Of a stretch of DNA of 64,000 nucleotides, positions 29,819-40,359 are shown piece by piece. Origin of the DNA: Macrophomina tecta (taxonomy: Eukaryota > Ascomycota > Dothideomycetes > Botryosphaeriales > Botryosphaeriaceae). The stretch spans positions 749,501 through 813,500 of the forward strand of contig JAKSGN010000037.1 of the NCBI GenBank assembly GCA_024180945.1, written 5' to 3'. Both the position numbers and the translations under genes were made by a program. How positions within the stretch are numbered: the first letter of the stretch is position 1; the number at the start of each line of letters is the position of its first letter. Below the pieces are notes generated by a model, which saw nothing but the letters and a program-made list of their open reading frames with translations, was not told where the DNA came from and did no database searches.

Positions 29819-32800
29819 GATGGATTGAGATGTGGAGTGACTGGTCAGCCTGGAGACCCGGAGGCGAGGGAGGGTCTACCAAATAGCAGTTGACAAGGAA
29901 GCTAAGCAGAGCTAAAGGAAGTCAAGTACGTTGTTGGAGAGCGGTTGAGCACGGAGAGCCGAATTGACCGTTGCAGGGCCGACTAGTGACGAGGTCAAAG
30001 GCTGAGTGAAGAGGCATGACTAGGGTGTTCCCAGTGAGAAGCCGCCAGAGTCGCGTCTAATCACCCGGGACCGCCAATGGGGGCGAGAAAATGCATCCAA
30101 GGTTGAGGCGTCCGCTCAGCTAGCCAGGCAGGAAACCACTGTCGAATTTCCCCTGCGTCTGCCGTGAGCAGCAAGAGCGGGGACTAGAGATCTCGTCAAG
30201 CCAATGGTGCGTCTTACCAGGAAAGTCAGGCCGGCGCGGCGATCTAGACTAGCAGGTGTCAGCAGCCAATCTATCGACATGGGTTATTGACGCGCAAAGG
30301 GCCCCGGCCCGCCGGCCTGCTAGCACACGTAGCGTGTGGCGCCCCGTTAGCCCATGGCAGTAGCTTCCGCATCAGGCATGATGGCAGCCAGGGACTAGAA
30401 GTCAATAACAAGCGCGCGAGACGAGTCTCTGGAGTGAACTTTGATGTTCCTGTCTTAGGGCTGTGCGAGTCGTTGATGGGGAAGTCAAGGCTGAGCGATT
30501 TGGCTCGTGTCCGGCGCGGCTTAGCAGCACACGCTGGACCTGGTCAGGACAAAGCCTCGGGCGGATCGCGGCTCCTGCAGCACAAGGTTTTCTTGAGAAC
30601 TGCCAGCGTGCTAGATTTTACGCGCAACGCTCTCTTGCAGCCACACGGGGAGGTGGGTCCAGACATAGGCCCGGATGCAGAACCGCGGCTACTTCGCCGG
30701 AGGCCTCTTCTTGTCAAGCCATCTAGCATGGCGGTTGCTGAAAGAGCAGCCGAGTAGATGGGGGCTTGAGATCCGGAACGATGGTCGCCGGGATGCAAGA
30801 TCGCTGCAGGCAAGGTGCGTGGGCCATCCTTGTGTCAAGATTGCACAGCCGGCCTTGCACCTGATCGCCGGGAGGCCGTGCGGTGCCATGGAAGCGTCAT
30901 GGTGTGTTCACGGCTATTGCTGTTGATCGTCATCTGCGAAGCTTGTGGCCGTGACATTCCCGTCCGCACATGAGCCGAGAGGCGGGCCTCCCGTCTGGCA
31001 CCGCCCGGGCTGGCTGCTTGCAAGACGGCTCGCCTTAGCAACCAAGGGATCAGTGCTTGGCGTAGGGCTGCAAATCGACGGCTATCGAATGTGGTGCTGA
31101 TGGGGTTCACGGACAAACGCCATCGGCGGGCGGGATAAGCTTCAGAGGGGGATGGTCGGTTGCGAAGCGACGGCAGGCGGGCTGCTAGCAGCCAAATGTG
31201 GGGAGGCGCGATATCCTCAGGAGGCTTCACAGGACAAAAAGGACGTTAGCTGTCAACGCCGTTGTGTCGGCCGGCGGGCGCTCGGCCGGGCGACGGGCCT
31301 GGCATCAACACCAGGCACCACGCCGCGCAGCATCTCAGCTCCCATCCTGCGGCGGATGCGCTCTTTCCCGCACGTGCTGATCGGCGCGGGTGAACCAGAC
31401 ACAGTGGTGTTTTGCAAGCGAGGAAGAGCCAGCTGCGAAGAGGCCGCCACCAGAAGCGGGGCGAGCAGAGGCACAGCTGAGGCCGCCTCTCAGACTCTGC
31501 ACTGGCGTTTCATGAGGACGAGCCTGAGCGCATGGCCAGGATGCAAGCGACGTCGCAGTGCGCAATCCCGCGACAGGATTGATCCCGCGCGCTGCGTCCA
31601 CGACGCCGCGCCAGGCCCAGGCGCTGGAGGGAAGGAATGGGAAGGATCGAATAAGTTTCTGGAGCGGCGGGGTTGAGATCTCATTTACCAGAGCCCGGGA
31701 GGGGCCTGTCGCGGGTCGGCAAGCCGTGAATTGAGGCGGGCGGCGGCGGTGCGGGACAAGCAGGCCGAGGGATGGGCGCCGGTGGCAGTGGCAGTGGCAG
31801 TGGCAGTGGTGGTGGTGGTGGTGGTGGTGGTCGGCCCAGAGACGGCGCAGGCGCTGCGGTGCGGCTGATTTCCCGGCGCCGCTGCCCTGCCGAGCCATCG
31901 ATCTGGCCGCTGTTCTGTTCCTTCCGCCTGGGCACGCCGCTACTCCGCCGCCGCCTCCTCCTCCTCCTCCCCCTCCCCTGACCACTCGTCGGCTTGCACC
32001 CCCCACACGCTTGCTCAAAATCTCCATCTCATCCTTCCGCGCTCTCAATAGTCAGCGATCGTCTTTTCGCCGTCCCACTTGACTCACCGCATTATGAGAA
32101 GAACCGCCGGAGCCTGACCGCCCCTCCACTGCGCCGCCGGGTAGGCGCAAAGTGCACAGCTCACCCCCAGCCCTCCACTCATCTCCGCCTCTCCATTGCC
32201 GTCGCCAAGCATCGCCGTCCATCTTCCGTGATTGGCCCAACCCGTCTAGCCGTTTCCAAACACTGGCAGAAATTCCCCGGGCCCAGGGGCTCGGTGCTCC
32301 CAGCCCATCGACATGACAAGCTCGCGCTGTCTTTCGTCATTTCCCATCTCAACCGTCTCTAGCAATACGAGTCAGGCTCCATTCATTCGATAGTCCTGCA
32401 GTTGGTCTCATCTCGATCTCGCAATGACGCCGGCGCATTGTAGGTGCCGGTCATGAGAGTTTGTTGACGTAAATGCGGAGCTCAGAGATAATGCATGGGC
32501 ATCTGCCCAGGGGCTGACCACTACTACGTCTTTCCCCTCCCGCCTCTTGCTCGGCCAGAGACTGCATCGCGCCAGAGCTCTCAGCCTTCTTTCACCAAGC
32601 CTCACATCTGATTGTTCTTTGCCATCTGCATGATCTTGGTACACAAGGTGCCACCAGTCCCGACAGGGCTTCGCTACGTGCTCACTCAGCACCGCCCTTG
32701 CCCTCAAAGACCATTCCCACACGCCACCGTATGCACGCAAAATCACATTCAGCCCTTATCCGTCGTTGGATCCCTTCTGTTCGCTGCCTCTCTTATTTGT

Positions 32801-33104
32801 GCTAGCTGGAAGTCACGCGTTCCGACCGTGAGGCGTGATGTCGCCTGGGATAATGCTCACAGCATCCAGGAGAGCCCACGTCCCAACAGCGCCTACAGGA
32901 ATAGAGGGAACAATGAAGCACGTCATACAGTCGGCTGACAGTCTGCGGAACAACAACCCCGTGTTACTAGCAAAGGTCGCACCAAAAGTGCCAAGTGATT
33001 GCTCGTGAAATTCCCGTTCAGATTCTATGGTCCAAACGTGGGCTAACCACAGACAACCCCGTGTCCATCTGAGTTTGCGGGGAGGGCAATGATACAAGCT
33101 CCTT
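29819..33104. other. Large intergenic region, GC-rich
   Basis: About 3.3 kb between the start of the RGS gene and the 3' end of the transporter. Long overlapping frames on both strands (for example 30287-30757 and 31152-31676) come from GC richness and show no domain. One TGG/TGGCAG microsatellite is present. No RNA gene was recognised. Confidence 0.5.
31783..31829. repeat. (GGCAGT)n(GGT)n microsatellite
   Basis: Four GGCAGT-type units run into about eight GGT units. Confidence 0.9.
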
Positions 33105-34990
33105 CTACGATGGCATCACATTTTCAATACGGACGACCGTAGATCCTTTCGCAGCTGACAATGTCTTTGGCGCAGCCTCTTCGACCCTTCGCCTCTCAGC
33201 CTCAATTGCCTCTACCGGCCGTTCCTTCTGCTTCGCAGTCCTATTGCCAATAGCGATAATGGTGCCATTCCCTGAGTCGCGGTCAAAGTACTCATCCAGG
33301 TCTTCCAGCGTACGATTTGCGGTTTCTGGGTAGAGGAAGTAGACTGTCGGAATAAAGATCAAGTTAAAGCACGCAAAGACTACGCGCGGCATCGTCAGTA
33401 GGGAAAGCTCCATAGGCGATCCGCGCTCACGTACTGATGTAAAAGCGGTAGCCTATGCGCTGAATTGCTGGCGGCGTGAACTGAGTGCACACGAAGCCGA
33501 ACAGCCAGTTCGTCGACGTCGCCGCCGCTGCGCCAGTGGCCCTCATCGAAAGGCTGTTCACTTCCGCTTGGTAGACCCACGGGACCATGCCCCATGTGCA
33601 TCCAAAGGCAGCGTAATAGAAGAACAGGAAGGTGATGGCCACCGCACCCCACTTCAATCGTCCATCAGCCATCTTCCTGCACAGCGGATGTGGGCCTTGA
33701 CTTACCTGAGAAGGTGCGTTTGCCAGAAGAGCAATGGCAATGCTCACCATCACATAGGCGAAGAATTGAAGGGTCGACCCCGAGATCATTAGCGAGCGCC
33801 GCCCGTAGCGGTCAATCATCCAGAAGCACAGGGCGGAGGAGATTGCGTAGGAAGTAGCGTTACATCCGGTCAGCACTCTGGCCATAAACTCACTTAGACC
33901 GATATTCCGTTCTATAATGAGAGGGAAATAGTAGTTGAGCGCATTGATCCCCCCAAATTGCTATCGCAATGTCAGTCAGAGGGACCCGTGGGGTAATGAC
34001 GCCCGTTATTCTTTCACCTGCATGAATTGGGTTCCACACCCGAGAAGCATCCGCTTCAGATGCCCGGAACGGTCGCGGCACAGTATGACCTCCTTGAAGC
34101 TGATCTTCGAACGGCGCTCCATCTCGATAGCACCGAGGATAGAGGCAAGCTCGCGGCGAACCACAGGGTCATCTCTTTCCAATCCCGATCCAAGGTAACG
34201 GCGAAGGGCGTCTCGTGCGTCATCAACACGCCCCACAAGCAAGAGCCATCTGGGAGAGTCAGGCACCAAGCAGAGAGTTACAAGTAGCACTGTGCAAGGA
34301 ACCAATTGGAGGGCCAAAGGGAGTCGCCACTGCAGGCCGTTGCTGAAGAACGAACACCCCAACGTGAGCCAGCTGGCGACCATGTAAATTATGACGTTGT
34401 GTAGGACGACGATGACAGACAGCTTGCCACGACGAGGACCTCGGCAGGACTCGGCCTGGAAAACTCCACAGGTGCTGCTCGTCATTCCTGTCGCCATTGT
34501 CAGCCAACAATGGTGTATACAGTGGTTCTATATTGCCTTTTTCTTTTTCTTTTTTTTTTTTTTTAAAAAAAAAGGAAAGAAAAGGGCAATGCTTACCATT
34601 TCCAAACCCGTTAACAACCCTCCCAATGATGAGCTGGGGAAATGACCAGGACAGAAATTGCAGTACAGCTCCGACTGCGCTGAGCACTGCTCCGACGCGT
34701 AGGGTGTTCTTGCGTCCTAGTCTATCACCGTAAATCGCAGCGAGCAGACATCCTACGAGGTTACCCAACTTATGGGGTGTCAGCCAAAAAAAGACCCTTC
34801 TGTAGGACCTGACATTCTTACCGAAAAGCAACTCGCCGTGATACCTTGGATATCAGGATCTTTTGTCTGTGGAAACGTGTCGATGAAGTCGGAGCTGATG
34901 AGGATACCGCTGATTACGCCCTGGGCGACCTGAGCATATCATTCTGATTGGACCGTGCCATTGACCTACCTGGTCATATCCATACCAAGC
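33105..34990 (-). pseudogene. MFS sugar transporter, 3' part of a gene split by a hAT insertion
   Basis: Exons by eye: 34990-34970 (start of AWYGYDQ), 34929-34822, 34768-34597, 34487-34018, 33960-33706, 33651-33435, 33379-33105. All junctions keep frame and no internal stop is seen. Sugar-porter signatures are all present: AWYGYDQ/VAQGVISGIL, GDRLGRK, VPDSPRWLL, QQFGGINALNYY, DRYGRRS, VPWVYQAEV, YPETANRTLEDLDEYF. About 500 residues covering TM1 end to TM12 remain. Upstream of base 34990 the sequence becomes the terminal inverted repeat of the hAT element, so the normal 5' exon is displaced 2.7 kb away. The intron at 34488-34596 holds a T-run/A-run palindrome. The gene may be dead or may start inside the repeat (see findings). 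Confidence 0.85.
34549..34573. repeat. T-run/A-run palindrome in a transporter intron
   Basis: About 16 T followed by 9 A, flanked by CTTTTTC and GGAAAG, lie entirely inside an intron. Confidence 0.8.
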
Positions 34991-35009
34991 AGACATCCCA
35001 ATAATAAAT
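34990..35009 (+). repeat. hAT terminal inverted repeat, left
   Basis: CAGACATCCC followed by AATAATAAAT, the inverted counterpart of 37695-37714. Confidence 0.85.
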
Positions 35010-35091
35010 AAATACATAATATTGACATATTCTTATGTATTCATTGGCAGATCCTAATATTATTATCGATTGCTAAGCTTATCAATAATTA

Positions 35092-37385
35092 TTAATATAA
35101 AACTGAAGCGCCATGCATGTCGTCGTTGCCGCCAGCAATATCCATGACCTTACCATCTACTGCCACGTAGACTTTGCGGACCAAGTCATTCTTCACCCAG
35201 TTGCTCAGGCATTGAAGCTTCTCGATAGTATCAGGCGAGAGCCGTGCCCTGTCCCAAGAAATTGTCCGCCTTGCGCAAGAGAATACCCGTTCCGGATCGT
35301 CGGACATCGCCGGCACACTTAGTATGTCAATGGCCAATTGGTGTAAACGTGGATACTCAATCCTCTGTTCTTCTCGACACCACCATTCAAGCGGTGTTTT
35401 GGTCGTCATAGGTCTTGGCGGAGAATTGACGAATTTTTCGAATTCATCCTCATCTCCGGGTTCATCCAAGACACTCATTGACTGCTTGATACGCTCGTAC
35501 GGTGTTACTTCCCGTCGTTCGTCGTTCAGCCGAGCCGCGGACTCCGACGGGAGTGGCCGGTCCTTGTACTTCGCCCAATGCTGCCGTGCACCAGCAATAG
35601 CGGTCTGCCTCCATTCCTCTGCCCAGTGGCGGTCAAGGTACCTCCGGCGCTTTTCTGGATGGAGCAATAATGCCGTGGCATATATTGGGTTTCTGTCACT
35701 CTCTTCATAATACTTCGAGAGAACCCACCAACCCATGTGAATGGAATGAACCATACGCGCGTTGCTGGCGTATTTGCCCTGCTTTAACATCAGTCCAGGT
35801 CTGGTAATCGATCGAGCCGTCCATGGCTTACCTTGGCATTCTCAAACTGCATGAAAAGAATATCCATATTCTCTAGCACCTGATCTATTGATGCCCACTC
35901 CATTTGCTGCTCCAAGGTCGCTTGGTAAAACGGCTGCAAGAACTCGTGAGTCATTTTGAGTACTTGCCAATCATCATGTGTGAGGATGTCGTCTTCCAGC
36001 TCGTTGTGGTATTGGTTGAGGAATATTGACAATGGACCCTCTTGGCTGATAGCCGCATCAAGCAACTTGAACCATGAGTTCCAACGGGTGATATTGTCAA
36101 TTCCAAGCGCCTTTTCTGCAATGTCATCCCATGCATCGTTGCGCACTGTGGAATTACGGATGAACACCGCAATGTTGTGGAGTTTACCCATTGGGCCGAT
36201 GCTCCGCCAGCCGGCAGTGTCATGGCGTTTCTTGCGCCTGTCGTGACTCTTGTGACAAGTGTTCGACTGAATTTGGTCGTGTAACGCGTCCGCAACTGTT
36301 ACATCATTTACCTCGTGTTGCGCCTGCGCAATTGCGGCCTGCAGAGCGTCCTCACTAGTTGCAAAGAGAAAGGCTTGAAGGGACAAGTTAATGATGTGGC
36401 CGGCACACCGCGTTCGAGAGGACACTGGGTCAAGTGTAAGGCCGTACTCTTGCGACAGCTCAACAGCAAGTTGGCGGAGACAGGTGTCATTCTTTGCGTC
36501 ATTGTCCCCAGTGAAGTAGCCGATTCGGGGCGCTAAGTGGTACTGTCGGATAATCGTCATCAAGTGAGGTGCCATAGCCGTGCCGGCGTGAGAGCGGCGG
36601 AGGTTTGGTAGCCCTAGCAATGCTTTCCGAGGTTTGTAGGCCTCGTCAACCCATTGGGCGTGAACAGCGATATAGGCCTTCCGCTGAGGAGAAGACCATA
36701 CGTCCATAGCAATGTGTACGAGGCTCCGGGCACGTTCTAGCCATTCCTTTACGGATTGTTGATGCGCATCGTAGGCCCTATCCAAGTCCGCCGCAACTGT
36801 GCTACCGGAATCAGTTAGGAACTCTTCAACGGCAGGGTTTATCGCGGCCAGAAGTGCCTGGTATTCCGGCCAGGTTACGCAGTTGAGCGGTAAATGTTTA
36901 TGTGCGGATAGCAACATCTGTGCCTCTCGAAAGGCATCGACATTGATTACACTCCGTAGAGTGTTCATCTCATTCTCCCTGACTTGCTGCAGCCGCTTGC
37001 CGGTTGTTCTTGCGAAGGCATTTTCGATGGCTAGTTGGCGCCTGTTTTGAGATTTTGAATCCTCTCGAACAAGTATGTGATGAGCCTTCTCGAGATGATA
37101 GCGGGCGTTGCCAGATATGTGGGTTGACCAGGATGGATTGCGACAACGCGTGCAGTAGTGAAGTAATTTCCCGCTCATAGTACGTGGCTCGTCGCCTTGA
37201 GCTTCTCGAAAGTGATCCCATGTTGATGTGGCTCTCAGTTTCCGTCTCTTGACCGTATGCTGAGCTGACGATGCCTCGGGTTCTGACAGTGTGCTGGCAA
37301 CTTGTGAGGCACTGTCAGAGGGTACCACGGAGGAAGAACTTGACGGGGCATTGGATTGGGGCAGTGAGGATATGTTGACGTCCAT
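35092..37385 (-). CDS. hAT transposase
   Basis: Two exons, 37385-35832 and 35781-35092, separated by a 50-nt GTAAGC...AAAG intron; 747 aa with no internal stop. The N-terminal BED-type zinc finger region has WDHFREAQ, then CTRC and HLEKAHH. The catalytic core contains IAMDVWSSPQRKAYIAVHAQ (first Asp) and YFTGDNDAKNDT (second Asp). The C-terminal hAT dimerisation domain is LAIDILSVPAMSDDPERVFS...RARLSPDTIEKLQCLSNWVKNDL. Domain order and length are normal for fungal hAT transposases. It cuts and pastes DNA bounded by its own terminal repeats. The intact frame next to heavily decayed retroelements suggests a recent or low-copy element that could still be active. Confidence 0.93.
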
Positions 37386-37694
37386 TGTCGTGTGTAGAGA
37401 TATGTCGCTGATGTATTACGAACTGCGTACTTGCAACGTGACGGGTATGGCGAGGCAGCAGTTTCGGTTGCTAGGAGTTACAAACATTGGAGTTCACCTC
37501 CTATCTAGAGGCCTGATAAGCAGTAATATGCGTACAAGACTGCAATTTAATCTGAAACACTCTGGGGGAATTGGCGCTGGAAAATAGTGGGCCTATATTA
37601 TTAATAGTTAACAATATATATTTATTGGCAGCGTCTATATTATTATCCTTATGGAAAAGCTTAACAATAAATATGCCCTTAATAATAAATATAT

Positions 37695-37714
37695 ATTTAT
37701 TACTGGGATGTCTG
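37695..37714 (-). repeat. hAT terminal inverted repeat, right
   Basis: Ends ...GGGATGTCTG, the inverse complement of the left end with one mismatch. Confidence 0.85.
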
Positions 37715-37901
37715 GGTACTACTTGTGAAATGCTGTCTTTTCATCACACTCCCTCTTCACTGATCCATCTTGAACACCTTCCGATTTTCGAATGGGATAT
37801 CCTTCCTTCTCCTGACGTCTTCTTGTGAACACGTCGCCTGCCGTGAATTTCCTTACTATGCTTGGTGTCACACCGTCCCCAATATCAGCAACAGCTACCA
37901 T
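37715..37901 (-). pseudogene. Displaced 5' exon of the MFS sugar transporter
   Basis: The minus-strand ATG 37901 opens a charged 60-residue segment (MVAVADIGDGVTPSIVRKF ... CDEKTAFHK) of the kind found before TM1 in fungal sugar porters. It runs directly into the hAT end and stops at TAG. It lies in line with the rest of the transporter on the other side of the transposon. Its assignment to that gene rests on position and character only; the few residues normally between this segment and TM1 cannot be located. Confidence 0.5.
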
Positions 37902-37969
37902 CCTCTCCCCCGCGGCTCGAAAAGGGCCCGTTCCTAGTCCTCCATCATGCGGCCCATCCTTAGTGAAGC

Positions 37970-38116
37970 TGTTGGATCAATCACGTGTATTTGGCTCTCA
38001 CCAAGAGTAGTCTATTCAGGGGAGGATAAAAGACCACTCCATGGCCGCCCTCCTCCAGCACCATGCCAATTCATTCCTTCATTACTGAATAAGCCGTCAC
38101 ATCACTTGTTCCAACA
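37970..38116 (+). repeat. Solo Copia LTR, target duplication GAAGC
   Basis: A 147-bp copy in opposite (plus) orientation to the 12.9-18.4 kb element. It starts TGTTGGATCAATCACGTGT and ends TCACTTGTTCCAACA, both matching the LTR ends there. It is flanked by perfect 5-bp repeats GAAGC (37965-37969, 38117-38121). The middle is diverged and not strongly AT-shifted. It starts 69 bp upstream of the transporter ATG, so it lies in that promoter. Confidence 0.9.
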
Positions 38117-39486
38117 GAAGCCTTTCTGTAAAGCTCCTGCCACTCCAACATCATTCAACATATCAAACGCAACACTATTTAGATCATTTCTGGCATTTTG
38201 CGACTGGTTGCCTTCTCCGCATGAGATCTCCACGCACTTCGCGTCCGACAGGGAGCGTATGCATGGGCGGGAATCTGGCGCATTTGTGGACGATCGAGGA
38301 TCGCGTATGCCTGGGAGATGAGTGAGAGCGGCAAGCGAGAGAAAGAGTTCAGGCTGTCGGGATTGTTGCATTTCAAACAAGAGCAGAAATTTTGGGTGTC
38401 GGTGGTAGTTTGTGGTGTAACAGTGCGAGTAGTGCGCCTCTAGCGGATGAGTTTGAGACAGAAGGCCACACGCCGGTCACGCTAGAGCTCAAGAAAGCCA
38501 CTATAGACCTGAGAGGATCCAGAGAGACGCTCAACTGCCATCCAGCAGCGGTAAAGAGCCAAACCGGCCGCGAATGCAGGGAGACTTGTCACATATGAGT
38601 GCCATAACATCGGTCAAGCGGCCCAGAATCCCATTATTTCATTGTTACTAATATTTTGAAAGCATCTGGAGTTTGGGTTCAAGTGAAAAAGTGCTCAGTT
38701 CCGAAGAAGGTAGATAGCCAAATAAAGACCGGGCCGAGATAATTTTCAACATTGAGGGCTCATGAAGATACTTTTGATACCCAGACTAAAGACGCTATCT
38801 TTGACTAACTACCAAGGAACGATACAGTGGCTTGTGTCTCAAGATCCCCCTTCCTGCCATGCACCACATCGTTAGACAATCCAACTCTGATGGCATGTTT
38901 CGAAGGCCGTAAGTTATAGCGGCGTGGTTCTCCCTAAGCCCACATTAAGTTTGAGAACATTCAACGGGACAATGCAACATGCACATCCATGGCGCGAAAG
39001 ATGCACTTGTCAAGCCAAGCATTAGCTTTATACAACGGCCCGGGCCCTGTTCTTAAGCTTATACTCCGCTCCCCCGCGCCTCCACCGCGTCTGTGCCGCA
39101 GCGAAGCGGAGCGGAGGGTGTATAGTCGGCTACGCTACGCGTAAAGGGAATACAATATGTAACGGCTCAACTGAGAGGTGTGTATTTTACTCTACTATAT
39201 TCTCGTTCTTCTCTTTCCTTCCTTCCTTCTTTCTTTCTTCATTTTTTGTAGCTTCTCTTATATCTCCAATACCCTCGTCTCTTCTTTTCTTAGGGGAAGA
39301 GGAGGGCGGGAGACAAGAGAACGTAAGGGAAAGGAAGAGAAATAGAGCGGGCGAATATATATTCATTTATTACACGAGCTGGGAATAAATGCTTACGTGT
39401 GCCGAAATTATGCGGCTGAAGTCCTTGTCTAGAAAGCGGGCTAGGAGATTTTAAGCTTTTACCAAGTTTTTGTGTTTTTCCTTTTT

Positions 39487-39517
<31 letters not shown>

Positions 39518-39921
39518 GGTTGGGAGGGAGGGAGGGGGGTTTGCGTTGGAACGGAAAAAGCGTGGTGCCACGCTCAGAATCTGAGCTGGCAAACGTTACT
39601 TAAATTCCTCAGTTTGTTATTATTGGCTGTTCATCTCTATGGTTCTTCTGGTTAGAGGTATGTAAACGGCTACAACGTTACCATTAATAGATAAGACGCA
39701 TCCACGGCTAATAGGTGCGTATTTTATGCCGCAAGTATGCATAACATCTTCTACGTAGCATTGCTTCTGCATCTACCTACTGAGTCTGCGGCTAGAGCGC
39801 AAGTTTTTTAGGAATATGCGAGCCCCAATAAACACAGAAGACCCGAGGCCTCCATGCCGGCGAGATTTTTCAATGACTGGCGTTCCGACCGGAGGCAGTA
39901 TACCGCCTCATAGTAGATTTA
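38117..39921. other. Intergenic region between solo LTR and nested retroelements
   Basis: Unique DNA with a CT-rich part (39200-39260) and a long T run. No supported gene was seen; small frames are not domain-bearing. Confidence 0.5.
39482..39518. repeat. Poly-T tract
   Basis: A run of about 30 T broken once or twice by C, in non-coding DNA; the length is probably variable. Confidence 0.85.
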
Positions 39922-40359
39922 TGTAACGAGCGGGCCTCTGCCTCTAAGGATCCAAACACCAAAGAGGGAGAAAACCTATCAAGGGGGTTTTCCTTGAGTA
40001 GGTACAAGAAGAGGGTGAGAGCAAGTCGAACACGTAATGAGACTGAGCACTACGTGCGAAGGCCGTGTTACTAATAATATGCTAAATTGTTATTAAAGTT
40101 AACCACGAAGGTTAAAGCTATCTAAGGAGTATAGTTTATATATAGGTAGGAAAGTGTCTATAATCTAGTATTACTAAATATCGCCGTAGCTATACTAGGC
40201 GACTATTACTCTATATAGCCTAGGCTCTTAAGGGTGATATATAGGTCTATAGAAAAAAGATTACGTGCTAGGCTATATAATACGATCTTTCTAGGCGGGA
40301 TCTCTTCTAAGGCTTCCCTATCTTTCTTTCTATACTCCCGTAAAGGCTATACCGTAATA
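39922..40359 (-). repeat. Outer element 3' LTR (left)
   Basis: Starts TGTAACGAGCGGGCC; the first ~150 bp are GC-normal, then the copy becomes AT-shifted towards the inside, ending CCGTAATA (original CCGTAACA). Confidence 0.92.

Larger units (their letters stand above)
34990..37714 (-). mobile_element. hAT-family DNA transposon with intact transposase
   Basis: About 2.7 kb bounded by 20-bp terminal inverted repeats starting CAGACATCCC (34990-35009 and the complement at 37695-37714, one mismatch). AT-rich subterminal regions share TTGGCAG and AAGCTTA words. It encodes a complete spliced transposase (separate entry). It shows no sign of RIP. No matching 8-bp target duplication was found: the flanks read ATACCAAG and GGTACTAC. 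It is inserted in the first coding exon of an MFS transporter. Confidence 0.9.

Noticed and set aside
30287..32362. Long frames on both strands in the GC-rich spacer
   Set aside because: Mutually overlapping, Arg/Ala/Gly/Pro-rich, no start context, introns or domains; best explained by base composition.
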